Positions 44,337 to 54,572 of a DNA stretch of 64,000 nucleotides are shown piece after piece. Under the pieces are notes generated by a model. That model saw only the letters and a list, made by a program, of their open reading frames with translations. It was not told the DNA's origin and did no database searches. The position numbers and the translations under genes are program-made. The number at the start of each line of letters is the position of its first letter. Within the stretch, counting starts at the first letter, position 1. Origin of the DNA: Mucilaginibacter_A sp050955045 (GTDB lineage: Bacteria > Bacteroidota > Bacteroidia > Sphingobacteriales > Sphingobacteriaceae); the NCBI GenBank assembly GCA_050955045.1, contig JBPBQV010000034.1, positions 1-64,000 on the forward strand, given 5' to 3'.

Positions 44337-45794
44337 TTATTGATCCCACCAAACCTTAGTAGTTAATGTTTTTTGTGCAGCTACTGCATTAGGGTTTCTT
44401 GTGGTTTCAGCCAAAGGATATAATGCTCTCCTGATAAATTGGCCATTCATTGCTGCATCCTGATTTTGAGGCAAAGCCATTCCTCTAAAAAGTTGTGCAT
44501 TGTAATCATATCTTCTTACATCAACCCATTCTTCAGGATGTAGAAACAAAGCAATATTTTTTTCGCGCATAATGTATTCCAATTTCAAACCAGTAGCTGT
44601 AACCGCAACTAAAGGATTTGCAATGTATGCTGCTTTTACCGCACTTAATTTGTCCATATTAGCATTAATGCCAGCTAAATAAGCACTGTATGCATTTGCA
44701 GAACTTCCAACAGAAGTTGTTGTTCCGCCGGCTTTAATAAATTCTGCTTCTGCTTCTAAGAACTTCTGTTCTGCATAAGTCACAATAGGAACCGGAGAAG
44801 ACGCTTTTGCATAATAAGTATTAGCTGTTAAATTTACGTTACCGCTTCCGCCTGATCCGTTTACTATTCCTATATAGGTTGCTGCTGACTTATTATCCAT
44901 AATAATTGGTAACCGAGGATCAACTAACCCTGGATAGTAACCGCTACCGTTCATTAAGTCAATTAATCTCTGCGTAGGAGAAACTTTATATACTGCGCCA
45001 GCGGCAGCTACTGCAATATTTTTATTCCAGGGATTTAAGTTCTTGTCATTATAAACTACTTGCAGATCTTCCGCATTTGAAGCAAAGCCTTTAGCTAAAT
45101 AAGTTAATGCCATATTAGCTGCGTTTGTTGCACCCTTTTTAGTTAAGTGCATTGCATACCTGGCTTTTAAAACGTAAGCCGCTTTAATCCAACTTGCAGC
45201 TACGCCTCCGTAAATTAAATCATCTGTGGTTGGTTTTATTGTTCCGGGAGCTAAAGATAATTGTGCAATTCCATCATCCAGCAAGGTTTGCATAGTAGTA
45301 TAAATCGTCTCCTGCGAATCATATTTCGGATACAAATTAGCTGCGCCTTGAAAAGCATCGCTGTAGGGTACATCTCCCCAGGTATCTGTAGCCAGGCCTA
45401 AATTTACTGCTTGTAAAATTTTACCAATACCAATGTAATAAGGTGCATTTTGTTGCTGGGCGAGCTTTACCATAGCATCCAAATTAGTAAGTGAATTTTG
45501 GTAAATTCCCTGAAAAGCATTTTCAATCCTTACATCCCGGTTTTGATCCTCATTAAGTGCACCACTTGTGTAAGCAGCCAATTGCTCTGAAAACATACTG
45601 GTAATAAAAGCAACACGAAAATGGTTATCTGTAGTTGATTCTATCACAACAGGTAACAAGGTATTTAAAGTAGGTGTGCTTGATTGATTTGGATTTATAT
45701 TTGTGTCTCCACCAACATATTTTTTACAGGCTGAAAAACTTGCAATTGAAAACAAGCTGATTAGCATGAATAAGTGCCTGAAAATAATTTTCAT
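44337..45794 (-). CDS. SusD-like (SusD-like_2) outer-membrane lipoprotein
   Basis: 485 residues with a lipoprotein signal (MKIIFRHLFMLISLFSIASFSAC). Conserved SusD-like_2 blocks: NINPNQSSTPTLNTLLPVV, IGKILQAVNLGLATDTWGDVPYSDAFQG, ASWIKAAYVLKARYAMHL and the C-terminal LHPEEWVDVRRYDYN with final VWWDQ. It is the surface partner of the SusC encoded 9 nt upstream. No glycoside hydrolase lies beside this set, so the imported substrate is unknown. Confidence 0.92.
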   Translation of the reverse strand: MKIIFRHLFMLISLFSIASFSACKKYVGGDTNINPNQSSTPTLNTLLPVVIESTTDNHFRVAFITSMFSEQLAAYTSGALNEDQNRDVRIENAFQGIYQNSLTNLDAMVKLAQQQNAPYYIGIGKILQAVNLGLATDTWGDVPYSDAFQGAANLYPKYDSQETIYTTMQTLLDDGIAQLSLAPGTIKPTTDDLIYGGVAASWIKAAYVLKARYAMHLTKKGATNAANMALTYLAKGFASNAEDLQVVYNDKNLNPWNKNIAVAAAGAVYKVSPTQRLIDLMNGSGYYPGLVDPRLPIIMDNKSAATYIGIVNGSGGSGNVNLTANTYYAKASSPVPIVTYAEQKFLEAEAEFIKAGGTTTSVGSSANAYSAYLAGINANMDKLSAVKAAYIANPLVAVTATGLKLEYIMREKNIALFLHPEEWVDVRRYDYNAQLFRGMALPQNQDAAMNGQFIRRALYPLAETTRNPNAVAAQKTLTTKVWWDQ

Positions 45795-45803
45795 AGTATT
45801 TTT

Positions 45804-48800
45804 TTAGAAATTAGCATTTAAACTTAAACTATATGAACGTGTAGAAGGAATATTAAATCCCATAAAGCCAAAAGCATTACTACCAGAGCCATAAGAACTT
45901 CCTTCAGGGTCGTAACCTTTAAAAGGAGTCCACAACAAGAAGTTGTTACCAATAGCAGAAAGCGAAAGTCCTTTTATAAATCTGGTTCTCTTTAGTAACT
46001 TATTTGGTAATCTATAAGAAAAAGTTACATTTCTTAATCTGATCCAAGAAGCATCCTGAAGGATTACATCAGAAGCACCATTAAAATAGTTTTCATTACG
46101 ATAAAAAGCATCATCCAACTGAACTACTTTATCGTTTACTGTTCCGTCCGCTTTAACACCGTTAAATGTAATTGCCTGATACCTATTTTCTGTGGTTTTC
46201 AGGACACCTTGACGGATACTGTTTCGCATACTTACATCATGCACATCTCCTCCCCATTTCACTTCTAAAAGTGCAGAAAGACTAAAATCTTTATATCGAA
46301 AGGTATTGGTTAAACCGCCTTGCCAATCCGGAAAAGCATTGCCAACTTTTACATAATTTGTATTTATTTCCGGATAACCTAAAGCATTAATAATTAATTG
46401 GCCGTTTGCATCTCTTTTATAAGGCCTTCCGTACAAATCACCTGGAGAGCCTCCAACAACCAACTTGTTGTAAATACGTTGATTGCTATCAAACACAATT
46501 TCAGAAATACCTTCTTTAATGCTCAAAACTTTTCCATCTCGTTTGCTCCAGTTTAAAGCAACGTCCCACCCAAAGTCTTTATGAGCGATTACTTTACCAC
46601 TTAATAATATTTCAAGACCCCGATTTCGTATTTCTCCTGCATTTGTATAATAAGTGCTATAACCACTGGTATAAGTAATTGGCACTGGAATGATCTGGTC
46701 TTTACTATCCGCCTGATAAACCGTTACATCTAATCCTATCTTATTTTTAAAGAATCTTAGTTCTGTACCAAACTCTACAGAACTTGTTCTTTCAGGTTTT
46801 AAAGTCGGATCTGCAAAGGTGGTTGATCTTGAAAATCCGGGAATAGAATTAAAAGGAAATCCTGTATAAGATGAATAATACGGCCCATTAACATACGGAA
46901 CAGCATCTTTTCCAACTTGTGCATAAGAAGCACGTAATTTTCCGAAAGAAAAAAAGTCTGAACTTATTTTATGCAAATCAGTAAAGGCATAACTTAAACT
47001 AACAGAAGGATAAAAGAAAGAGTTGTTAGCACTTGGAAGTGTGGATGACCAGTCGTTTCTACCGGTAACATCTAAAAATATAGCATTTTTATAAGCAATC
47101 TTTGCATCACCAAATATTCCTACCAGTTTACGTTGTGTTGTAGCTCTGTAGGAGTACAAATTAGAAGTATTGCTGATGTCATAAAAATAAGGTATTGCAA
47201 ATCTTTCACCTCTTACATTTACCTGATCTGTGTTTTGATAAAGAACATTATTGCCTAAAAGAAATGATGTATTCCAGTCTTTATTTATGGCTTTAGTAAA
47301 CGTGACTAAAAAGTTGGAATTGATTTCTTTATAATTGATACGGTCATTTACTACAAATCCACCATTAGAAATGGCAATATCTAATGTGTTAGGGTCGCCA
47401 GCATACCTTGGTCCAGGAACAATTCTGGTACGGGCATCACTGTAAAAATCTCCGCCTATTTTATAATCGATATTTAACCATTTTGCAGGTGTATAAGTAA
47501 AGCCTGCATTACCAATTAACCTGCTAACGTTATCTTTTAACTGACTATATTTTGCAACATACACTGGATTATCAACATTTCCCGGAGAAAAGCTTTTTTG
47601 CGAACCGTCCGGATAGATATAATCATTTACATCATATGTAGTTGCATAATAGGAAAGTGCAGACATTGTTCCTTTATCTCCTCCTGATGGACGTTTTCCT
47701 CCGGAAAGCGAATAATTTGCAGAACCGTTAATAGAAAATTTATCTGACAATTTTGAAGTGCTGCTTAATTTGAATGTGGTTCTTTGGTAATTAGTAGAAG
47801 GAACTACTCCTTGCTGATATAAATTAGAAACGGAGGAATAATAAGTTGTTTTATCATTTCCGCCTGATACATTTAAGGAATTGGTATAATCCGCTCCTGT
47901 TACGAAAAAGTCTTTAAAATTATTGTAAACTTTCTCTCCCGGGCGAAGTGGTGGGCCAAATGTATAGAAAGGAGATTGCCCGTTTGCAACACGGCTGCGT
48001 CCTCCCAATCCCTCACCATAAGTAGTTTGTATTTCAGGATAAGTTACTACATTACTAAAACCAGCAGTGCTTGAAAAGTTGACAGATGGTGCACCTTTTG
48101 TGCCTCTTTTAGTGGTAATTATAATTACACCGTTTGCAGCTCTCAATCCATACAAAGCAGTTGCAGCCGGACCTTTAAGTACAGACATGGATTCAATATC
48201 ATCCGGATTAATATCTGCAGCTCTGTTTGTAAAAGAAAACTGCTCGTTACTGCCAGATGAATTAGAACCTGCACTTGGTAATACATTGCTTGTTGTAGTT
48301 TCATTGCTGATCGGAATACCATCAACTACAAACAGCGGCTGATTATTAGCCGTTGGACTTAACGAAGTAATTCCTCTAATAATAATACTGGCGCCAGCAC
48401 CCGGAGCACCACCAGAACTTTGAATAAACACACCGGCAACTTTACCTTGCAACGCGTTAACAATATTAGGTTGTTTAGAACGTGTAAGATCCTCTCCACT
48501 TAATTCTTGTACAGAATATCCTAAAGACTTTCTTTCTTGCTTAATGCCATAAGCTGTAACTACAACTTCTGACAATTGCTTGTTATCTGCTGTTAAGCTA
48601 ACATTTAAAGTTGTACCTGTTACTGCTACTTCTTTTCGCGTATAGCCAATATAGGTAAAAACCAATGTAGCATCACTTCCCGAAACGTTAATTTTAAAAT
48701 TACCAGCCTGATTTGTGGCAGCAGCAATATTAGTTCCTTTAATTAATACGGTAACTCCGGGTAATCCATCACCGTTAGCGACATCAGTTACTTTTCCGTT

Positions 48801-48878
48801 AACTGTTTTTTCCTGTGCAAAAACTCTTATTATATAACAAAAAAAGCTCAGAAAAAGCAGAAGTAAAGTTTTTTTCAT
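45804..48878 (-). CDS. SusC/RagA-family TonB-linked outer-membrane transporter
   Basis: 1024 residues. Signal peptide MKKTLLLLFLSFFCYIIRVFAQ, regulatory-like beta-sandwich (VNGKVTDVANGDGLPGVTVLI), plug (PLFVVDGIPISNE; VLKGPAATALYGLRAANGVIIITTKRG) and barrel ending SYSLSLNANF. It heads a three-gene minus-strand operon with a SusD-like protein and a small lipoprotein. There is no STN domain and no sigma/FecR pair nearby, so it is probably controlled otherwise. The gene is free of exact dispersed-motif copies. Confidence 0.93.
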   Translation of the reverse strand: MKKTLLLLFLSFFCYIIRVFAQEKTVNGKVTDVANGDGLPGVTVLIKGTNIAAATNQAGNFKINVSGSDATLVFTYIGYTRKEVAVTGTTLNVSLTADNKQLSEVVVTAYGIKQERKSLGYSVQELSGEDLTRSKQPNIVNALQGKVAGVFIQSSGGAPGAGASIIIRGITSLSPTANNQPLFVVDGIPISNETTTSNVLPSAGSNSSGSNEQFSFTNRAADINPDDIESMSVLKGPAATALYGLRAANGVIIITTKRGTKGAPSVNFSSTAGFSNVVTYPEIQTTYGEGLGGRSRVANGQSPFYTFGPPLRPGEKVYNNFKDFFVTGADYTNSLNVSGGNDKTTYYSSVSNLYQQGVVPSTNYQRTTFKLSSTSKLSDKFSINGSANYSLSGGKRPSGGDKGTMSALSYYATTYDVNDYIYPDGSQKSFSPGNVDNPVYVAKYSQLKDNVSRLIGNAGFTYTPAKWLNIDYKIGGDFYSDARTRIVPGPRYAGDPNTLDIAISNGGFVVNDRINYKEINSNFLVTFTKAINKDWNTSFLLGNNVLYQNTDQVNVRGERFAIPYFYDISNTSNLYSYRATTQRKLVGIFGDAKIAYKNAIFLDVTGRNDWSSTLPSANNSFFYPSVSLSYAFTDLHKISSDFFSFGKLRASYAQVGKDAVPYVNGPYYSSYTGFPFNSIPGFSRSTTFADPTLKPERTSSVEFGTELRFFKNKIGLDVTVYQADSKDQIIPVPITYTSGYSTYYTNAGEIRNRGLEILLSGKVIAHKDFGWDVALNWSKRDGKVLSIKEGISEIVFDSNQRIYNKLVVGGSPGDLYGRPYKRDANGQLIINALGYPEINTNYVKVGNAFPDWQGGLTNTFRYKDFSLSALLEVKWGGDVHDVSMRNSIRQGVLKTTENRYQAITFNGVKADGTVNDKVVQLDDAFYRNENYFNGASDVILQDASWIRLRNVTFSYRLPNKLLKRTRFIKGLSLSAIGNNFLLWTPFKGYDPEGSSYGSGSNAFGFMGFNIPSTRSYSLSLNANF

Positions 48879-49039
48879 AGAAAATTGTTTTATTTAGTTC
48901 GCAATATATTAAGTTTATTAAAAAGTATAAAACATTCTGTAACCAATCTCACTTATTTTCTTAAACTACTTCGTGATTTGTTAATTTTATTAAAAGTCGC
49001 ACTTAATTCTAGCGATAATAGAAGCAATAATTAAAATCT

Positions 49040-50221
49040 TTAAACCGGAAAAGAAAACTTCCCCATTAAAACAGCTGGGTTTTGGTTAATTATTATAGGT
49101 TCTCCAGCAACAGCTTCGTTAGCCAGCAAAGCAAATAAAACCGCTTCTTTAGCATCGGCATTTAAACCTAAATCGTCAGAATTTTGGATACTGCTTTTAG
49201 GCAACAATTCTTGAAGCAATTGCATTAAAAATGGGTTTCGTGCGCCGCCGCCGCTTACAAATATGTTTAAATCAGCAGGAAAGTTTTGCAGGATGCTTTC
49301 TGCCAAAATTTGTGCTGTAAAAACAGTAAGCGTAGCAATCAAATCAGCAGAATTAATTTGTTGGGTGGATGATTTTTGCTGAGCTGCCTGCACAAATTCC
49401 AGATTAAACAATTCCGGTCCGGTTGATTTAGGCAAAGCTTCCTCAAAAAATGGATGTGCTTTTAAAACGGCCAGTAACTCTAAATTCACATTTCCGGAAA
49501 GCGCAAACTTCGCATCTTCATCAAAAGGCAAATCAAAATACTTTCGGCAAGCGGCATCAATTAAGGTATTGCCCGGACCAACATCCGTAGAAATTACCTG
49601 ACTAAAAGAAGCATCCGCAGGTAAAAAAGTGAAATTAGCAATACCGCCCAGATTTAGCAAAAGCCGGTTTTCACCTTTTTTACTGCCTAAAATTACATCG
49701 CCGTATAAAGCTAACGGTGCGCCTTCGCCACCGGCAGCAAGGTGTTTCTGCCGGAAATCACTCAACGTAATAATTCCTGTTTTTACGGCGAGATGATCGC
49801 CATCGCCAATTTGAAGTGTGGCATTCGGATAGTTTTTTTGCTGATGCTGATGTTTTGGCGCATGATAAATAGTTTGCCCGTGGCTGGCAATCAAATCCAC
49901 TGATGCTGTTTTTACCTGCCATTTTTTCAAGCACTGCAAAATCAGTTCGCCATGAAAGTTCCCAATATAAGCATTCAGCAAAGTCAGCTTTTCCAGATCA
50001 ACAATTTTTTTGGAGAAAACCTGCCGCACTTCATTTCTAAAAAAATCATCATAAACCATCGTTTCAAATTCCAGCAGTTCAAATTGCGTTTGCAAACCGC
50101 TGCCACTAAACCGGCACAAGGCAATATCCAGCCCGTCTAACGACGTGCCCGACATCAAACCAATAATCATTCTTTGTTTCTTTTGCGCGATTGCAAAAAG
50201 TTGCTGTAAATTGCTATTCAA
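49040..50221 (-). CDS. anmK: Anhydro-N-acetylmuramic acid kinase
   Basis: 393 residues. The N-terminal phosphate-binding motif GLMSGTSLDGLDIALCRF and the later blocks SHGQTIYHAP, TLQIGDGDHLA, DFRQKHLAAGGEGAPL, NLGGIANFT, STDVGPGNTLIDA and VSGGGARNPFLM are those of AnmK. It phosphorylates 1,6-anhydro-MurNAc with ring opening during recycling of the cell wall. It stands alone between a susC gene and the divergent membrane acyltransferase gene. Exact motif copies lie in its codons (49613, read as DASF) and, in the sister form, at 49903. Confidence 0.95.
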   Translation of the reverse strand: MNSNLQQLFAIAQKKQRMIIGLMSGTSLDGLDIALCRFSGSGLQTQFELLEFETMVYDDFFRNEVRQVFSKKIVDLEKLTLLNAYIGNFHGELILQCLKKWQVKTASVDLIASHGQTIYHAPKHQHQQKNYPNATLQIGDGDHLAVKTGIITLSDFRQKHLAAGGEGAPLALYGDVILGSKKGENRLLLNLGGIANFTFLPADASFSQVISTDVGPGNTLIDAACRKYFDLPFDEDAKFALSGNVNLELLAVLKAHPFFEEALPKSTGPELFNLEFVQAAQQKSSTQQINSADLIATLTVFTAQILAESILQNFPADLNIFVSGGGARNPFLMQLLQELLPKSSIQNSDDLGLNADAKEAVLFALLANEAVAGEPIIINQNPAVLMGKFSFPV

Positions 50222-50301
50222 TGCTTTATGTTTAGGAACGATTTTGATTCGTGCTAAAGTAATTTTATTTCCATTGATTTTATACCGATAAAAGAAGCAT
50301 C

Positions 50302-51441
50302 ATGCAAAATTCTACGCTCAAAAGTTCCAAACCACGCCTGCTTTCGCTCGATGTTTTTCGCGGAATTACCGTTGCCATGATGACGCTGGTAAACAATCCG
50401 GGCAGCTGGGCGCATATTTACACGCCGCTGGAACATTCCGAGTGGAACGGTTGCACGCCAACGGATCTGGTGTTTCCGTTCTTTCTTTTTATCGTTGGCG
50501 TTTCCATCGTTTTTGCGCTGGAAAGTAAAAAAGCGGATCCAGCTTTACACCGACAATTAATTATTGGTATCATCCGGCGTGCTGTAATTTTGTTTACGAT
50601 TGGATTGGTGCTGAGCTTGTTTCCGTATTTTAACTTTGCAACAGTGCGTATTCCGGGCGTTATTCAGCGCATTGCCGCGGTGTATTTAATTGTGGGTTTG
50701 CTTTACATCTATCAAACCCGAAAAACCATGCTGATTACGTTTTGGGTGATTTTGATCGGATATTATTTGATGATGACTTTCATCCCGGTTCCGGGCGTTG
50801 GCTATGCAAACCTCAACCCAGAAACTAATTTAGGTGCCTGGATTGATCGAAGTATTTTGGGTGAAGCGCACCTGTGGAAATCATCTAAAACCTGGGATCC
50901 GGAAGGAATTCTGACCGATTTGCCAGCCGTTGCCACCGGAATTTTTGGCGTACTGATCGGCACTTTTCTAAAACGAAAAGATCAGCCGGAAGCACAAAAA
51001 GTTTCCTGGCTGTTTGCTATTGGCGTGCTGGCCGCTATTTTAGGATTATTGGTTGATCTTTTCTTCCCGATAAACAAAGCATTGTGGACCAGCTCGTATG
51101 TGCTTTATGCCGGCGGTTTGGCCGTCATCGGTTTAACACTTTTATACTGGCTGGTTGATGTTCAAGGCTACAAACGTTTTACCAAACCATTCGTCATTTT
51201 TGGGGTGAATGCCATTACGGTTTATACTTTTTCGGGCATTATTCCTCGCATTTTAGGCATGATTACTTTACGTAATTCCGACGGCAAACTGCAAAACTTA
51301 CACGAATATCTGTACGAAACATTTTTTACACCTTATTTTTCGCCCATTAATGCTTCGCTGGCTGGCGGCTTAACTTATGTTTTAATTTGGTTTGTAATTT
51401 TGTGGCTGATGTACCGGAAAAACATTATCATTAAGGTATAA
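50302..51441 (+). CDS. HGSNAT-like multi-pass membrane acyltransferase family protein
   Basis: 379 residues with about ten membrane helices. The N-terminal signature RLLSLDVFRGITVAMMTLVNNPGSW and the block PTDLVFPFFLFIVGVSIVFAL match bacterial relatives of heparan-alpha-glucosaminide N-acetyltransferase (DUF5009/DUF1624 type). In animals this protein moves acetyl groups across the lysosomal membrane to glucosamine; bacterial roles are poorly defined, perhaps acylation of wall sugars. It is next to anmK, so a link to amino-sugar or wall recycling is possible. An exact dispersed-motif copy (50289-50300) ends one base before the start codon. Confidence 0.85.
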   Translation: MQNSTLKSSKPRLLSLDVFRGITVAMMTLVNNPGSWAHIYTPLEHSEWNGCTPTDLVFPFFLFIVGVSIVFALESKKADPALHRQLIIGIIRRAVILFTIGLVLSLFPYFNFATVRIPGVIQRIAAVYLIVGLLYIYQTRKTMLITFWVILIGYYLMMTFIPVPGVGYANLNPETNLGAWIDRSILGEAHLWKSSKTWDPEGILTDLPAVATGIFGVLIGTFLKRKDQPEAQKVSWLFAIGVLAAILGLLVDLFFPINKALWTSSYVLYAGGLAVIGLTLLYWLVDVQGYKRFTKPFVIFGVNAITVYTFSGIIPRILGMITLRNSDGKLQNLHEYLYETFFTPYFSPINASLAGGLTYVLIWFVILWLMYRKNIIIKV

Positions 51442-51530
51442 TTTGGGAACAAAAGATAATCTCCAAAAAAGTGTTATAAAAACAGCATTCGCTACTCCAA
51501 TTGCATAAAACATCAACCAAAAACTTTTCC

Positions 51531-54383
51531 ATGAATAAAAAACCAATGCTTTATTTTTCTTTTGGACTGCTGGTTTTTGGTACTGCGGCAAACGCACAAA
51601 CCAAAGCTAAACCGCAGCCTTCACCAAAAAACAAACCGCGAACAGAGATGCTTGCCGGACAACTACTTCCGGCTGATCCAGCAGTTTTGATTGGTAAGCT
51701 GCCGAACGGCTTAACGTATTACATTCGCAAGAACACGGAGCCAAAAAATCGTGCTGAATTATACCTGGTAAATAAAGCAGGTTCGGTTTTGGAAAATGAT
51801 GACCAGCAAGGTTTGGCGCATTTTGTAGAACACATGTCTTTTAATGGTACGCGTGACTTCCCTAAAAATGAACTAATCAATTTTCTGCAAAAATCTGGTG
51901 TGCGTTTTGGTGCTGATATCAACGCTTATACTTCTTTTGATCAAACCGTTTACCAATTGCCTTTGCCAACAGACAGTGCCAAACTGTTTACTAAAGGCTT
52001 TGATATTCTGGCTAACTGGGCTGGTTTAGATACGTTTGATGATGGTGAAATTGACAAAGAACGCGGCGTTATTTTAGAAGAGCAGCGGCTTCGCGGAAAG
52101 AACGCGCAGGAACGAATCCAGTTCCAAACTTATCCGGTTTTGTTTAACAATTCGCGATATGCACAGCGGATTCCTATCGGGAAAGAAGACGTTTTAAAAA
52201 CTTTTAAACCGCAGACAATCAAAGATTATTACAAAGATTGGTACCGTCCGGATTTACAAGCGGTTGTTGCCGTGGGCGATTTTGATCCGCAGCAAGTATT
52301 ACAACTGATTAAGGCTAATTTCTCGGAACTGAAAAATCCGGCTGAAGAAAAACCGTTAACAATTTATGATATTCCGGTACACAAGCAAACGCTGGTTAAA
52401 ATTGTAACGGACAAAGAGCAACCTTATACCATCGCCCAAATTGTGGTGAAACATCCGGGAATGACAACCAAAAACACGATAGATTTGCTGCAAAATCTGC
52501 GTATCAGTTTGTTTAACAGCATGATTAATGCACGTATTGCCGAACTCACACAAAAAGGAAACCCACCATTTTTGTTTGCACAAAGTAGTTATGGTGGATT
52601 TTTGGCCCGGTTAGATGCTTTTTCTACTGTTGTAGTAGCCAAACCAGGTGAACTGGAAAAAGGTATTAAAGCGGTTGTGGCAGAAAACGAACGCGTGCAG
52701 AAATTTGGGTTTACACAATCCGAATTGGATCGTGCTAAAAAAGGCGTAATGGCGGCACAGGAACAGCAGTTTAAAGAGAAAGATAAAACGCGTTCTGTAG
52801 TTTTTGTGGGCCAGTATCAGCAAAACTTTTTGGAAGGTGATGCCATTCCGAGTATTGATTTTAAGTACGATTTCTACAGAAACAATATTGCGAGCATTAA
52901 ATTAAACGAATTAAATGCGCTGACCGGCAAATTCATCAGTGATGAAAACCGCGTGGTGATTGTACAGGCTCCGGAAAAAGAAAAAGCCAGTTTACCAAAC
53001 GAAAAAACGTTATTAAACTGGATCCGTTCTGCCGGAAAAGGAATTACCGCTTATGTAGATGAAGTGAGCAACAAACCGCTGCTGGAAAAAATTCCGGCTG
53101 GTTCTAAAATTGTTTCCGAAAAGAAAAATGCAGCTATCAGCACAACAGAATTAACATTGGCGAATGGCGTAAAAGTGGTGATGAAACCTACTGATTTTAA
53201 AAACGACCAAATCCTGATTAACAGTTATAGTTTTGGTGGAAATTCGCTGGCGAGCAACGCAGATTATACTTCGGCTTCTATGGCTGATGATGTGATTGGC
53301 AGCAGCGGCGTTGGTTCTTTTACACAGATACAATTAGATAAAATGCTGACTGGCAAAATTGCCCGCGTTTCGCCTTATATTAGTTCAACTGCGCAGGGTT
53401 TCAATGCCTTCGCTTCGCCTGCTGATTTGGAAACTGCTTTGCAACTTATTTATCTTTATACTACCGCTCCGCGAAAAGATCCAAATATCTGGACTTCAAA
53501 TATCACCCAAACCAAAGTAGTTATTGCCGGCCGAAGTGCTGCGCCCGAAAGCGTTTTTCAGGATACGATTGCAGCCGTAATGAGCAGTTATAACCTGCGC
53601 GGAAGTACACCAACTTTAAAACAACTGGACGAAGCTTCGCTGGATAAAGCATACTCCTTTTACCAGCAAAGTTTTGCAGATAACAGTCATGCTATTTTTA
53701 CTTTGGTTGGAAATTTCGATCCGGAAAAAATCAAACCGCTGCTGGAAAAATATCTGGGCAGTTTGCCGGTTTCGGATAAAGTATCATCTTATAAAAACCT
53801 GAACATTCATGCGCCGGCCGGGAAAATCACCAAAACGGTTTATAAAGGTTTGGAAGCAAAAAGTTCTGTCCAACTGGTTTTTACAGGAGACTACGCGTAT
53901 GACGAAGTAAATAATTTGCAGTTAGATGCGCTGGAAGAAATCCTGAACATCAAAATGATTGAGCGTTTGCGCGAGAAAGAAAGTGGCGTTTATGCACCAA
54001 GCGTTCGGATTAGTTACAGCAAAGTTCCGAACCAGCGTTATAACGTCACTGTTTCTTTTGGTTGTGCGCCCGAAAACGTAGAAAAACTGATTGCTGCTGC
54101 TTTGGAAGAAATTGCCACCATCAAAAAAAATGGTGCCGAAGCAACCGATATTCAAAAGTTTGCTGCCGAAGAAAGCCGTTCTACCGAATTGCAATTGAAA
54201 GATAATAGTTTCTGGCTGGGACAGATTTCCAGAAGTTATCAATATCAGCAAGACCCGGCGGACGTTTTGGATCACATTAAAAACCTGAACCAAATTACGG
54301 TTGCCAGCACAAAAACTACTGCCAATAAATATTTGAGCGGAGATAATTTGATCAGGTTTATTTTATTACCAGAGAAAAAATAG
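51531..54383 (+). CDS. M16-family (pitrilysin/insulinase-like) zinc protease, exported
   Basis: About 950 residues from the ATG at 51531 (MNKKPMLYFSFGLLVFGTAANAQ), which starts a signal peptide; the frame from 51501 adds ten residues. The inverted zinc motif is H97-FVE-H101 (AHFVEHMSFNG) with the distal Glu in the following helix. Four M16 domains are present (active N-terminal, R/Y-bearing C-terminal halves such as GDFDPQQVLQLIKANF and GNFDPEKIKPLLEKYL). It degrades peptides in the periplasm. Confidence 0.93.
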   Translation: MNKKPMLYFSFGLLVFGTAANAQTKAKPQPSPKNKPRTEMLAGQLLPADPAVLIGKLPNGLTYYIRKNTEPKNRAELYLVNKAGSVLENDDQQGLAHFVEHMSFNGTRDFPKNELINFLQKSGVRFGADINAYTSFDQTVYQLPLPTDSAKLFTKGFDILANWAGLDTFDDGEIDKERGVILEEQRLRGKNAQERIQFQTYPVLFNNSRYAQRIPIGKEDVLKTFKPQTIKDYYKDWYRPDLQAVVAVGDFDPQQVLQLIKANFSELKNPAEEKPLTIYDIPVHKQTLVKIVTDKEQPYTIAQIVVKHPGMTTKNTIDLLQNLRISLFNSMINARIAELTQKGNPPFLFAQSSYGGFLARLDAFSTVVVAKPGELEKGIKAVVAENERVQKFGFTQSELDRAKKGVMAAQEQQFKEKDKTRSVVFVGQYQQNFLEGDAIPSIDFKYDFYRNNIASIKLNELNALTGKFISDENRVVIVQAPEKEKASLPNEKTLLNWIRSAGKGITAYVDEVSNKPLLEKIPAGSKIVSEKKNAAISTTELTLANGVKVVMKPTDFKNDQILINSYSFGGNSLASNADYTSASMADDVIGSSGVGSFTQIQLDKMLTGKIARVSPYISSTAQGFNAFASPADLETALQLIYLYTTAPRKDPNIWTSNITQTKVVIAGRSAAPESVFQDTIAAVMSSYNLRGSTPTLKQLDEASLDKAYSFYQQSFADNSHAIFTLVGNFDPEKIKPLLEKYLGSLPVSDKVSSYKNLNIHAPAGKITKTVYKGLEAKSSVQLVFTGDYAYDEVNNLQLDALEEILNIKMIERLREKESGVYAPSVRISYSKVPNQRYNVTVSFGCAPENVEKLIAAALEEIATIKKNGAEATDIQKFAAEESRSTELQLKDNSFWLGQISRSYQYQQDPADVLDHIKNLNQITVASTKTTANKYLSGDNLIRFILLPEKK

Positions 54384-54572
54384 TAAAACCGGTTACGGAT
54401 AATTGAGCTGCATTACTTTAATCATCCCAAGAAAACCTGGTTAAAGGCGTGCAATATTTAGGAAATAAACGGTTTGTTTTGAGCTTCTTTTAGCATCTGT
54501 TTTTCATGATTTATCAACAAAGCCGATTTTTGCTTCCCAACCAAAGGCTGCTAACTTTGTATAAATAGCTAC